A stretch of 64,000 bases of DNA, taken from assembly GCA_001931905.2 (NCBI GenBank), contig MSJI02000388.1:1-64000 (forward strand). Direction: 5' to 3'. Positions within the stretch are counted from its first letter, which is position 1. Every line of letters begins with the position of its first letter. Of this stretch, positions 53,197 to 63,763 are shown piece after piece. The position numbers and the translations under genes are program-made. The notes beneath the pieces were generated by a model that saw only the letters and a list, made by a program, of their open reading frames with translations, did not search any database and was not told the origin of the DNA. The DNA is from Cladosporium sp. IMV 00045 (lineage: Eukaryota > Ascomycota > Dothideomycetes > Cladosporiales > Cladosporiaceae).

Positions 53197-53565
53197 ATGT
53201 TTGAATAAGGGACGCAGCGACTAGGTCTAAGTCTGCGCATGAGGTCATCAAAATGCATAGGCACTGGAGCGCACGAGAAAAATGATAGACATGCAATTTT
53301 ATTACGCTAATGCTCGAAGTCTCAGGATCTCGCGATCTCTTACTTTCTTTCTTTCTTTCTATTTTATTGTGTGCGTGAAAAGAGGAGTGCGTGTGCGCGT
53401 GTGTGCTGTAGCGCGAGCAGACGTGAAGCCGACTTTCATCCAACCTCACTTCCCCATCTTGCCCAGTCCCAGCCATCAACCTTACCTCGCCACATACATT
53501 CACCGCAGGCACCACTCATATCGCTCTCACATGTCGCGCATGTGAGACACCTCATCCTCGGCAAC
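53197..53565. other. Intergenic: ubp6 3' flank and rec8 5' region
   Basis: 369 bp. It includes the TTTC microsatellite at 53344-53359 and otherwise shows no feature. Confidence 0.55.
53344..53359. repeat. TTTC microsatellite, four units
   Basis: Four tandem TTTC units in a T-rich stretch between ubp6 and rec8. Confidence 0.8.
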
Positions 53566-55863
53566 ATGTTTTACAGCCACGAAGTCCTCACCTCACGCAA
53601 ATACGGCGTGGCAACCGTCTGGTATGCATAGCCTATGATTCGCACCACGCTTCAGCCAAACGCGTACCCGCCTCACTCGCTGATCACTCATCCTCCAGGC
53701 TCGTCGCCACCCTCGGTTCCAAATCAAATCTGAAGAAAGTCTCGCGCAAAGCCATCCTCGACGTCGACGTCGCGGCGACATGCGAAACCATCATCGACCC
53801 CGTCGCGCCAATGGCGCTGAGACTGTCGAGCAACCTGCTGTACGTGACCCACGCGCGCGACTCACAAGCATTGAATCCTCTGACAACGCGTGCAGATACG
53901 GCGTCACGCGCGTCTACGCGCAGCAGTGCGGCTACGTCCTCACTGACGCCGAGGCGGCGAAGACTGGCATGCGGGCGGTCTTCAAATCGCTCAGAGCAGA
54001 TGAGCTGGAAGCCGCGGGAGCGCATAAGGGACGGTGAGTGGCGTCTCGTGGGTGACCAGATCACGTGTGCGTTGCTGACTTGAGTTACCAGGTCTGATCA
54101 GCTCATCCTTCAAGACGACCCTTACTTCCTGCCAGAACTTGACTTGCTCCCCATCAATTTCGACGATGCTCTGCTTGTGAACAACAGAGCGGCTTCGCTG
54201 CGCTCCGCGAGCAATTTGACGCCATCTAGCTTGCAGCACAAGAGCGATTTTGAGAACGATATCGCTGGTGCTATGATGATGTCGCAGTCCGCCAGTTCGT
54301 TCGCAGCAGTTGGCGGGCCAGTTGGACCTCTCACTGGGAGCCTTGCTCCTTCAGTCCGCGGAGAATCTGTCGCTGGCACACGGATTGGTTCGGCGCTCTT
54401 CCAACAAGACGAAGCACGTGGGTTGCTTGAAGATGATTTGGGCATGCAGATTGACGCGGATGGCAACCTCGTTTTGGAGAATGACCTGCCAGCTCCCCAT
54501 GTGCGCCAGCCTCGTGCCTCAGCTGGAGGAGAAAATCGTGCCACACTTTCAAGCGACGCTGCAAGCGCTCGCGTCAGGCTTGAGCATGGAGGGGACCAGC
54601 AGGCTGCTGAATTCGTAAGTTTGATCATCGAGCTCCTTAGAAGTGTCATCTAACATAAGGCAGTCCGGTCAAGCGGAAGAGGATGGTTTCGTTCCCATGC
54701 AGGATGACGAATACATGATCCACCAAGGCGAGGCCTTCCCAGAGCGCGACGATCAGCATGCCAACGAACAGCAAGACATCATCGCCTCAGAGAGTGCCGA
54801 AGCCGAGCAGCGCCGTCGCCATCGCGGACCGAGAATCATTCCGCTAGACACGAGCATTGAACTTCACAACCGGGACATCTCAAAGTGGAACCAAGAATAC
54901 AAGCAGAACATGTACGAAGCACTCCGCCAGAAGCACGCACACCGTCTGGTGACCGTAGCAAAGAAGAACGCAGAACACTGGATGCTCGGTTCGCGCGACG
55001 GCGGGCTTACACAAAGCGACCAAGGTCCACTCAACATGTTCACTGGCATCAAGCTACTGGAATCAATCACAGGCTTGAAGCTCACACCTGGCGGCAAAAA
55101 GCGCGCAAGAGATGAGGATCCGGGCCCAGACGAAGGTCGTCGTGTCCGCTCTCGCGGCGAACCGTCTTCTGACGAAGTCGGCCGCGCCTTTGGAATGGAG
55201 GAAGATGGCTTCATGCCCGCGTTCGACGACTACACCGTCGAGCAAGGAAGAGAACAGCCCACTCCCCTGGACGACCGTCAAGCTTCCAGCATCTTCCCAT
55301 GGAACCAAAGCACCGGCTCTCGTCGCCCAACAGCCCTCTTCAGCGCAGGAGGAACTTCCGCCGCTGGCGCCCTTCCCCTGCCAGGACTGGGCCGTCGCGC
55401 AAGCCGTCTCCCTTCGGCATCCCCCCTCGTTGGCCGTGGCGTTGCCGTCGACAACGACGACTACGATCTCCACCTCCCCGGCTCAAACGTAGACCTCGGC
55501 GTCACAGCCGACGAGGAATTCGAGCTCTTCGGCCCCGCCGCTCAAGTCGACAGTCAGACCGCGGCGGAATCGCAATGGGTACGAGCCGCTGTGGACGGGG
55601 AGAGCGCCAATTTCCTCGACTTCGTCAAGAGCAGTATCGAAGAGCTGGATGAGCAGCGTCAGGCCGCGCCGCTGGGCGACGAGGAAGACGACAGTTTGCT
55701 CGGAACCATCGAATTCGAACAGCTGCTTCCGCCGAAGAGCAATAGTCGCGTTGTTGCTGCTCAGGGTTTGCTTCATGTGCTTTCGCTTGTTACGAAGCAT
55801 AAGCTGGAGGCTGAGCAGGAGGGGACGTTTGGCCCTATTGGGCTGAAGGTGATTGAGGTGTAG
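53566..55863 (+). CDS. rec8: Meiotic cohesin kleisin subunit Rec8
   Basis: Five exons: 53566-53621, 53699-53839, 53896-54033, 54092-54614 and 54664-55863; introns 77, 56, 58 and 49 nt; all phases agree; 685 residues. Only the spliced product is readable: MFYSHEVLTSRKYGVATVWL then VATLGSKSNLKKVSRKAILD and APMALRLSSNLLYGVTRVYA. This is the Rad21/Rec8 N-terminal domain that binds Smc3; the form MFYSHEVLTSRKYGVATVW and the QQCGYVL block match Rec8 rather than mitotic Rad21. The middle is long and acidic. The last ~60 residues, FEQLLPPKSNSRVVAAQGLL then HVLSLVTKHKL, form the winged helix that binds Smc1. It holds sister chromatids in meiosis and is cleaved by separase; cleavage sites were not assigned. 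Four introns within the first third is the highest density in this window. Confidence 0.93.
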
Positions 55864-56679
55864 GTTTGGGGGTTGAGGTTGGGTTGAGGTTGCTGCCTTC
55901 TCGATGAGCGGGTGTTGCTACCGGCGTTTCTTTATTTGGGGGTTCGGTGTCTTCGGGTTCTGATGATGGTGCACGATACCCTATTTGCTTTTTTCTTTTT
56001 CTTTTTTAAGGTTAAGTAACTGCTACGAGTAGCGTTAATGTATAATGATGTATTCTTTGCTCGATCTGTACATGTACGCTGCTGGCTGCATGATTCCTTC
56101 TCGACGGAGAAGCTCTCATGTAATATTCGGTCTCGAAGACTGACAGCATCTTGATTGAGCGTGTATTGCGGTTTATGTAGTGACCCACATGGAGTCAATA
56201 AAGAGATTATTGTCTTGCCTTACGAAAGTTAGATGCCATTCCCCCTCCGTCTCGTCACGCGACTCATGTCCATCTCCAAACGCTCATCACAGCCACCCGT
56301 AAGACTGGGTGAACAGGGCAGAGCTCGGCAACGGCATGATCAACCCGACCTCGCCAACTCCGCCTCACTCTATTGCGTATACCAATATCTCTTTGTATTA
56401 GTTGGAGCTGGAATCCTTATGCACTACTGCATTTGCCGTTCCTCTCCTTATTTTTTTTATTGTTATTGCTGCTGTTGAGCTTTGCATTCTCACGACAGGC
56501 TGATCACGAGACGATAGCACAGTCACTGAACGCCGTGCCGGTACGCGGCAGCAGCTACTTGGCAGCCTTGAACGAGACACAACATTGTCGAGGGAGCAGG
56601 GAGACTTTTGGATAGGACAGAAGAGTGTACGAAAGACACGCGTGCGACTTCGACTCGGCAAGAGTATTGTTCCACAAAT
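55864..56679. other. Intergenic: rec8 3' flank and 5' region of the membrane protein gene
   Basis: 816 bp, no supported gene. T-rich tracts at 55975-56010 and 56440-56470. Confidence 0.55.
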
Positions 56680-57639
56680 ATGGCGGACAATGGAGGAGGA
56701 CCGGAATATACACTCTCATCATGGGACAATTGCATGTCACGAGCATACTGGTAATAGCGGAAACCAACAACACCCCAAAAGCACAAAGCTGACACAGCAA
56801 CTCCCAGCAAATGGCCCGTAATCGTGGGCATCATCCTAGGTAGCATCCTCGCCCTCTCCATCCTCTGGTGCATCCTGAAATGTATCTGCGGCGGCATCGC
56901 AGACTGCTGCTGCGGCTGTTGCGACTGCTGTTCACGACGCAATAACAACAATTACGGCTACCAACAACCCCCTCCCCCACCTCCTCAGTACCCCATGTAC
57001 AACCAATACCAACGCCCACCCCAACCCATGTACACCGCCGCGCCCATGTACGCCCCGTCACCGATGTACGCACCTCCGCCGCCTCAAATGTCCGGCGGCG
57101 CAGGCCACCGCGGCGGACCGACCAGTCCCCTCTCAGAAGGACCGCACAAAAGCAGCGCGACCGCGAACTACAACGAAGACGCCCTCCCGCCCATGCCCAG
57201 CTGGTCGCACGGCCGAGACCGACAAATCGAAGACAACGACGTGGAAATGGGACACATGCAGAGCCCGCAAGCGGCGCAGCAGCAGGGCCTGCTTGCTTCA
57301 GGAAGCCCTTACGACCAGCAATCGCACGGCTACGGCGATGTGGGAGCCATGCACGCCGCGCCCGCGCACAATTACGACGCGCACAGGCAGTTTGCGCCGC
57401 AGTCGGTGTACAGCCAGGACACGGTGGTTGGGCAGGGAGGGCCTAATAGAGTCACGAGCATGCGCTCGACGCAGTATGAACCGAGTCTTTACCCGCCGAG
57501 CTATCACACGCAGGTTCCGGGGAATCATTTCGCTCTTGCTGGTGGGGCTGGTGGTGGTATTGGAGGGACGACGTCGCCTCCGCCTGCGGGGCATGCGATT
57601 GGGAGGAAACCGGTGCAGGGGACTTGGAGGGATGTTTGA
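56680..57639 (+). CDS. Single-pass membrane protein with Cys-rich juxtamembrane segment, conserved in filamentous fungi, function unknown
   Basis: Two exons, 56680-56750 and 56808-57639, with a 57-nt intron (GTAATA..CCCAG); 300 residues. Exon 1 gives MADNGGGPEYTLSSWDNCMS, joined through RAYC to KWPVIVGIILGSILALSILW, one strong transmembrane segment about 27-46. Immediately after it is CILKCICGGIADCCCGCCDC, a dense Cys cluster likely to be palmitoylated or disulphide-bonded. The rest is a disordered tail rich in Pro, Tyr, Gln and Met, with PMYAPSPMYAPPPPQM-type repeats and a cluster of Ser-Pro sites. I recall similar proteins in ascomycetes but no assigned role. A plasma-membrane or septal scaffold is a guess. 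No ATG is available if the intron is ignored, which supports the model. Confidence 0.75.
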
Positions 57640-59142
57640 GAATGTTGATTTCTTTGCCGATTGGTGCACGGAAGAGGTTTTGGATGTCGGCGTTTCGCGT
57701 TTATTGCGTTGGAGTTTCGGATTGTTATTTTAGAATGATACATTACGGGGGCATACGAGTCAAACGAGCATCGGGAGTGCTGGGAGAGGTGGTAATGATG
57801 ATGACATTCATCAATCAAGTCTGGTATATAGGAATCACAATCAACATGATCATCTAGAAAAGTCCCTAGGTAAACAGATCGCCACGGCCAGGCGCGGATG
57901 CGGATGCGGACGAGACACGGCAGTTGATAGTGGCAGTCTATAAATTCCCACGATTCCGCGAAGATGACGTTCTTTCTTCATAATCCCTCATGGGCCATAG
58001 AGAAAGAAATCGCACTTGTTATTGCCCATCGCGATGACCAGCCGACTAGATCGCACGCGATGCCTTCTTGGTGAATTCTAGCACCGGCGCGCTAGGAAAA
58101 GGCGGCGGCGGCGGCGGGGACATTTTCTGGCACGTTTGGTCATGGCTCCGAGTCCCGACGGCCGTCTCCAGCGAATATCGCAGGCGAAGAAAGCGGAGCG
58201 GCTCTTTTTTCGTAGCGACTTGTCAAATGACACCGCGAAAGGACCGAGTTGGACAGAGACGGGACGTGGAGACCGCACGTGCGGCGCGTGGAGAGCACGA
58301 GGGGAAGAGAAGAGGAGAGAGAAGATCAGGTGAGCTATGCTGTGTAGCAATATGAGGGGAAACAAGGCCAATGGTATGGCTGAGATGTATGCTGTGGCGG
58401 ATGTACATGTAAGCAGAGGAACATGGAAATGGAGCACCCGACTCAGCATTCATTCATTCATTGTTCTGGAAGGCGAAACGAGGCAGAGACTTGGAGCCTT
58501 CTGGGCCTAGGCAAGTCCCGAGGCTGCTAGCGGAGCTGCGAGCTGCATCATAACCTCACTAACTCTCCACGCCCATCCCACCCACTATCCTGACCTAGGT
58601 ACCCAGTAGCTGCTAACTAAACCTCCTCCACCAACTGAACTGCCACTACCACTACTGCCTCCTACCACCGCCGTCTCATATCTTGTTCCACCCTCTTCCT
58701 CCTCTCCTCTTCTCGTCCTCATCCTCATCCTCCGCCCTCCCCACCACTTCCTCCCACTCTGGCCGTCACCATTCGTCGCTCTCGTTCTCTCCCGCCGCCC
58801 TCGCGGACCTCTTCTCCAGCCCCATCACCTGATCACAAAGAGCTTCCCTTCTTACAAGAGCTCCATCGCAGCAAGAGAAATCCGTTTCTCGCCGCCCTCT
58901 CGCGTGACCGTCCTTCGCCCACCACTCTCGTCCTCGGCCTTCTTCTCATTGCTGTCTTGTTAGCGCAGTATCTTCTGCCGCATCTTCCCATACCCTACCA
59001 GGACCTCTTCCTCCGCACCTATCCCGCGCCCACTCCGGCCTCGTGCCCACCAGTGCCCACCTACAACCCTTTCGTGCAAGAGTTGTACTGTCGCGTCCCC
59101 ACACACACCCCAGGAAGCATATATAATCGATCACCGAGAAGC
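57640..59142. promoter_or_regulatory. Intergenic with CT-rich promoter/leader of glucokinase
   Basis: 1.5 kb. From about 58560 to 58900 the plus strand is strongly pyrimidine-rich (TCCTCC, CTCTTC runs), as often found just upstream of transcription starts in well-expressed fungal genes. Near 58441-58462 there is a short CATT repeat. No gene seen. Confidence 0.55.
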
Positions 59143-60699
59143 ATGTCTCTCGCACAGGCTGCCGAGCGCGTCGCCGCCGAGTTCGAGTACAAGAAGGAGG
59201 ATGTCAACCGCGGCGTGAAGGAGTTCATCCGCCAGATGGACGAGGGTCTGCAGAAGCAGGGACAGACCATGAGCCAGATCCCCACCTACGTGACCGCCGT
59301 GCCCAACGGTACCGAGAAGGGCCTCTACATGGCCGTCGACCTGGGCGGCACCAACTTCCGCGTTTGCTCCATCCAGCTGCACGGTAATAGCACTTTCAGC
59401 CTGACCCAAAGCAAGGTCGCCATTCCTAAGGAATTGATGGTTGCGAAGACTTCGCGTGAGCTTTTTGCCTTTTTGGCCAAACAAATCGAGCTCTTCTTGA
59501 AGACTCATCACGAAGACCACTACCAATCGCACATTGAGCGCAGGCAATCTGTCTTCGGCCCTCCCAAGGACGAGGAGGTTTTCAGCCTTGGTTTCACTTT
59601 CAGTTTCCCCGTGCAGCAGTACGGCATCAACAAGGGAACTCTCATTCGCTGGACCAAGGGATTCGACATTGATGACACCGTTGGCAAGGATGTTTGCGCT
59701 CTGTTGCAGGCTGAGATCGACAACCTGAACTTGCCCGTTCGCGTGGCGGCGCTGGTGAACGACACCGTCGGTACTTTGATGGCTCGCTCTTACACTAGCC
59801 CCGGCAAGACTGGCACTCTTTTGGGTGCTATCTTCGGCACTGGCACCAATGGCGCATACGTCGAGAAGCTCGACAAGATCAGCAAGCTCAAGAACATGGG
59901 TGCTGATGCTGGTGAAATCGACGACAGCACTGGTGAGATGATCGTCAACACCGAGTGGGGCAGCTTCGACAACCACCTCTCCGTCCTCCCCAACACGCCC
60001 TATGACCGCTCTCTGGATGCCGACTCCAACAACCCTGGCGTGCAGATGTTTGAGAAGCGCATTTCCGGCATGTTCCTTGGTGAAATCCTTCGCCGTGCCA
60101 TCATGAGCCTCGCGGATGACAAGAACGTCCCTCTCTTCAGCGACGAGGACAGCAGCAAGAACGACGTCCACAGCACCACCCACTTCGCTCCCAACTCCCC
60201 TCTCCGCCAGCAGTGGGGTTTGGACACCAGCTTCCTCTCCATCGCCAGCGGCGACAACTCCGTCGGTCTCAAAGTGACCCGCCAAACCCTCGACCACGAC
60301 TACGGCGTGCACGCCGCCAGCGCCGAAGATGCCGAGGCGGTGCGCCTGATCGCCTCCGCCATCGGCAAGCGCGCCGCGCGCCTCTCCGCCGTCGCCATCG
60401 CCGCCATCGTCATCGGCACCGACAAGCTCACCCACCCGCGCGACATCGCCACCACCAACGACGCGCCCGTCAACGAGGACGAGATCGTCGACGTCGGCGT
60501 CGACGGCAGCCTGGTCGAATTCTACCCCAACTTCGAGGACTACATCCGCGAGGCCCTCAGGGAGATCCCCGAGATCGGCGTCTGGGGCGAGAAGCGCATC
60601 CGCATCGGCATCGCGAAGGACGGAAGCGGTGTGGGCGCTGCGCTCATCGCGCTCGTTGCCGATAAGGCTATGAAGGGTACGTGGGACCTTGTCGAGTAG
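59143..60699 (+). CDS. glkA: Glucokinase (hexokinase family)
   Basis: Read as a single exon, 518 residues from ATG 59143 (MSLAQAAERVAAEFEYKKED); the frame is open upstream but lacks ATG. Phosphate-binding motif DLGGTNFRV at 66-74; sugar-binding block SFPVQQYGINKGTLIRWTKG about 154-173; catalytic base Asp207 in AALVNDTVGTLMA; TGTNGAYVE with the second sugar-binding region; adenosine motif near the end, KDGSGVGAALIALVADK. The pattern is closer to fungal glucokinases than to hexokinase II. It phosphorylates glucose to glucose-6-phosphate in the cytosol. The last nine residues (MKGTWDLVE) may instead be replaced by splicing at 60677 into a 3' exon ending at 60843, described separately. Confidence 0.95.
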   Translation: MSLAQAAERVAAEFEYKKEDVNRGVKEFIRQMDEGLQKQGQTMSQIPTYVTAVPNGTEKGLYMAVDLGGTNFRVCSIQLHGNSTFSLTQSKVAIPKELMVAKTSRELFAFLAKQIELFLKTHHEDHYQSHIERRQSVFGPPKDEEVFSLGFTFSFPVQQYGINKGTLIRWTKGFDIDDTVGKDVCALLQAEIDNLNLPVRVAALVNDTVGTLMARSYTSPGKTGTLLGAIFGTGTNGAYVEKLDKISKLKNMGADAGEIDDSTGEMIVNTEWGSFDNHLSVLPNTPYDRSLDADSNNPGVQMFEKRISGMFLGEILRRAIMSLADDKNVPLFSDEDSSKNDVHSTTHFAPNSPLRQQWGLDTSFLSIASGDNSVGLKVTRQTLDHDYGVHAASAEDAEAVRLIASAIGKRAARLSAVAIAAIVIGTDKLTHPRDIATTNDAPVNEDEIVDVGVDGSLVEFYPNFEDYIREALREIPEIGVWGEKRIRIGIAKDGSGVGAALIALVADKAMKGTWDLVE

Positions 60700-60843
60700 A
60701 TGTCGCAGGGGAGTTTCTTTGTTAACCTTTTATTTTTCTCTTACGTAGGCGAGTCGACTTTCTCCCGCCCCTCTGCCTCTGGCTTTACGGGCTTGTTTAA
60801 CAGCTTCGTCGGGTACTTGAACCGTGGCGTCAGGTATCTCTAA
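60677..60843 (+). other. Candidate alternative last intron (60677-60748) and last exon (60749-60843) of glucokinase
   Basis: Seen in sequence: donor GTACGT at 60677 and acceptor TTACGTAG ending 60748 define a 72-nt intron of local size. Its use joins codon Gly to a 31-codon open stretch, GESTFSRPSASGFTGLFNSF then VGYLNRGVRYL, before TAA at 60841. The frame is kept exactly and the codons look coding. The result would be a 542-residue protein. Confidence 0.4.
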
Positions 60844-61356
60844 GACTAAGAACAAGAAGAAGAAGGACGATCTGGTCTATTCGATGGCCTTGCGATCTTG
60901 GGACGAAAAAACCAAAATAGGTATCATTTTGGAGTTGGTGAGATTATGTGATTTTGGGATATCTCAATGATTTTTGTTGTTTCGAAGCTCCTTTTGATTT
61001 GCTTGAATATCTAGCAAAAGCGTCATGGTGTTTTTCCTTTTCTTCTTATATGATTGGATGTTGCTTTCGATGGCAATGAAACTTTGGGGCTATTGTAAAT
61101 ATGCGAGAGAAAAGGAGACCTTTTACCATTAAAACCTTGCTTTCTTTTTGTCTGTAGTGTGGAAACTTGGTGGCCTATCATGTGCTGCACTTTGAGCGCT
61201 TTCGCTTGGTCTCAACCACCTACCTCCGAATGCAGTAAAAGGCAACTTCATTCCCCACTTTGCGTTGAGCTTGACCAATCCGCATTCGCGAACCTTTCAG
61301 CCTCCCTTGATTTGTGCAATATTCCAATCAAAACCCATCGAACCTAAGGCTTTGAT
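60844..61356. other. Intergenic: glucokinase 3' flank
   Basis: 513 bp, T-rich, with no supported gene. Confidence 0.55.
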
Positions 61357-62373
61357 ATGTTTTTGACCCTCCTGTCCCTGATCTCTTCTCTCGTTCGTGC
61401 ACAATTCTCGTTCCAACACAGCATGGCCGCTCCAGGCAACGGGGAGATTGGGATGGGGAATCTGGTGTTCGGGACAGATTTGGGTTATGTAAGAGGTTTA
61501 ATTCGAGAGAAAGCTCCGGCGGGTTTGGAGAATGCGACGGTGGCGGGAATAGCGAGGGAAATCGTTTAGGGTGCGAATGTGGCTGTAACATCGATTGAGA
61601 TTAGATCTGTTGATTGTCCGTTGGCGGATCCGCCGGTGGAGTTTAGGGGGAGGTTTGGGGATTGGTCGTTGAAATGTCCGGGGGTGGTCGAGGCTGCGGT
61701 TGGATTATGTCGTGATTATGAAGGTTGGGGAATGGGTGTGTCCACGCTTCGCGAGGCCAGGTTGTACTTGAAGCAAGGGGAGATGGCATATTGTATCAGG
61801 AAAATCTTTTACGAAGCGAAAGCGTTAAGAACTCTAGACCTGCAAGTCGGAATCCCACAGAAACCATTTCTCGAAGCAAAAAGAGTGGCACCTGAGCTCA
61901 AACAACTCAGTCTTTCTGCTTCGACGACATCAACGCAACAAATCCTCGCCATGATAGCGTCTTCGAAGAAAAGCCTGGAGCATCTCACCTTCCGGCAAGT
62001 CACCCTCATCGAGGGATCAACATGGCAGGAAATTCTAGCCCCCATCGCGAATGAATATCAAGCACTGACTTCGTTCAACCTCGTGGTTCTGCGAGAGGCG
62101 CCGCGGAGCTTGGCTTTGGATTTTCATAAGGTTAAGGAAGAGGATGTTATGCCGGAACGATGTCGAGCGGATCTGAACGCTAAGGAGTTAGGACCTGAAT
62201 TGAGGGTGACGAGGGTGAGTTATAGTGGGGTGGATGCGGCGATGGTTCTGGGGATTCTGGTGGGGAAGGGGTGTGTGCCGACGGAGGAAGAGATGGAGAG
62301 GAGACGGGAGGAGGGGAGGGGTGAGTGGGAGGAGAGACGGGCTCGGAGTAAGGCTGAGAATGGGTGGGATTGA
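61357..62373 (+). CDS. Uncharacterised LRR/F-box-like protein with an in-frame TAG or an 81-nt intron
   Basis: From ATG 61357 the frame runs to TAG at 61567-61569 and then continues in the same frame to TGA at 62371-62373. The second part has no ATG near its start, so the two belong together. A GTAAGA donor at 61489 and the TTTAG formed by the stop itself define an 81-nt in-frame intron that would remove the stop; the branch site is weak. Spliced length is 311 residues. The N-terminus MFLTLLSLISSLVRAQFSFQ resembles a signal peptide. The middle, SLEHLTFRQVTLIEGSTWQE and ANEYQALTSFNLVVLRE, resembles leucine-rich repeats of Dothideomycete F-box-like proteins, but no F-box is visible. It could be a real gene or a decaying copy. 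No function is assigned. Confidence 0.45.
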
Positions 62374-62815
62374 TCAAAGTAGGAAGCCTTGTGTTGACTC
62401 GAGGTCTCACAGATATGGCTTGTTCCTTTGGAGACTATAATGTCTGAGAAGTCGCGGAATAAAGGCAACATCGCCTAGATAGTGTCTTCTCGGATTTCAT
62501 CGATACGATCGACGATGTGGCAAACGTGCCGGATGTAGTTTGGTAAGTTTGAGTGAGGAGACTGCATTGTAGATGCAAGTGGCGCTAAGGATGGACCTTA
62601 TGGCCCTTGATACTTGTGTTGCGGGCTCGGTAGGTTTCTGCTACTACGCCCAATGCCAAAAAAAGAAAGTGGAAAGATTAAAGAAGATTCAAGGTTCATG
62701 TAAACTCTGAAATCGTCTGTAGTGAATCTAATTTAGCATCCTTGCCTAATACTGCATAGAAGCGTGGCCCTTCTCGTCAATTTGCATGGCTCCGATCGCG
62801 CCTCACTTGGGACGT
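62374..62815. other. Intergenic between convergent genes at the right end
   Basis: 442 bp, no supported gene. Confidence 0.5.
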
Positions 62816-63707
62816 CTAGAGTTGCTGCCGTGGCTTCACATTGTCTGGAACGTATGGCTGTTGAGGGTAGTGACCGCTCTTCTGTTGCACCCACTGAGCA
62901 AGAGCATACCAAGCATAATTGCTAGCACTAATTATTGGCTCATGCGACCCCTGATGTCTGTCTGGGAATCCACCTTTGCTCTTGGCCAGATATTTCGCCT
63001 CCGAGCAGCTTTCAGCGAAACGTTGTCTGCCATCGCAATCGACGATTCGAGAAGCCACCTTGTCGGTTCCCCGGATCCAACTCATGCGCATCATTGCAGT
63101 GATCCAGGCGCGGGCTCTATTTTCGTATGCGCTGAGGTCGTGCGGGTTGTCGCCTTTGCTCGCCACGTCGTATGTGCCTTGAAGCGTGCCCAACTTGAAG
63201 TATCGCTCACAGAAAGCCAAAGATAAGTAGTCATTCTTCCCGCCGTTGGCGGTCCAGATGTAGCCCGGTTCTTTTCTGGTGCAGACATCCTCTAGCTCGC
63301 TGGAGCAGTACACTTGTGTATCGTACCAGGAGAACCAGCTTTGCTGATACTTGTAGGCACGGTCGAACTTGTCTGGAGCAATCATTATTATCTTAATTGA
63401 CATGGACCGGATGAGCGGATTGATCTATACCTCGGATACCTTTTCTTTTGTTGTCTCTGTGCAATCTGATCGGTGTTCCAAGGTATTCCACAACGGCGTA
63501 ATCGTTCCAGTGCTTGTCAATGTTGTAAACACCGTCAGCCCCGAGGACCGCATGTGCCTCTTCCAAGCCGCTGAGAATCGCGGTTCTTTGGCTGTTTGAG
63601 CAGCCGTGCCACCCCCATAGACAGGCCCACGAGGTTATGTTGTTATCGACGCCCTCAACTTCAGAGAGGGGTCCTGTTGAAGGTTCAGGGGTCGGCCAAG
63701 TGGGCAT
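62816..63707 (-). CDS. M35-like (deuterolysin-type) metallopeptidase homologue lacking the HExxH zinc motif
   Basis: Two exons on the reverse strand, 63707-63440 and 63372-62816, with a 67-nt intron (GTATCC..CTCCAG); 274 residues, frame intact. Features: CSNSQRTAILSGLEEAHAVL near residue 35, a run of Cys and Trp typical of secreted proteins, and near residue 241 SNYAWYALAQWV, the kind of NYAWYA block found after the active site in fungal M35/lysine-specific metalloendopeptidase-like proteins. Where the family has an HExxH helix before a conserved SW(I/V), this protein reads TAMMR at 181-185 (ITAMMRMSWI), so both zinc His and the catalytic Glu are absent. No signal peptide is seen; a first exon may be missing upstream. 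Likely a non-catalytic relative or an early pseudogene. The family assignment is from memory of the motif and is moderately sure. Confidence 0.6.
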
Positions 63708-63763
63708 AATCAGCGAAGTGGCTGTTCTGTTCGATGCGCCCGCCCTCCGAATTTGTCACTTGC

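Noticed and set aside
59131..60435. 434-codon open frame antisense to glucokinase
   Set aside because: Produced by strongly biased C-ending codons on the coding strand; the translation is Val/Leu/Asp/Gly-rich with no family match.
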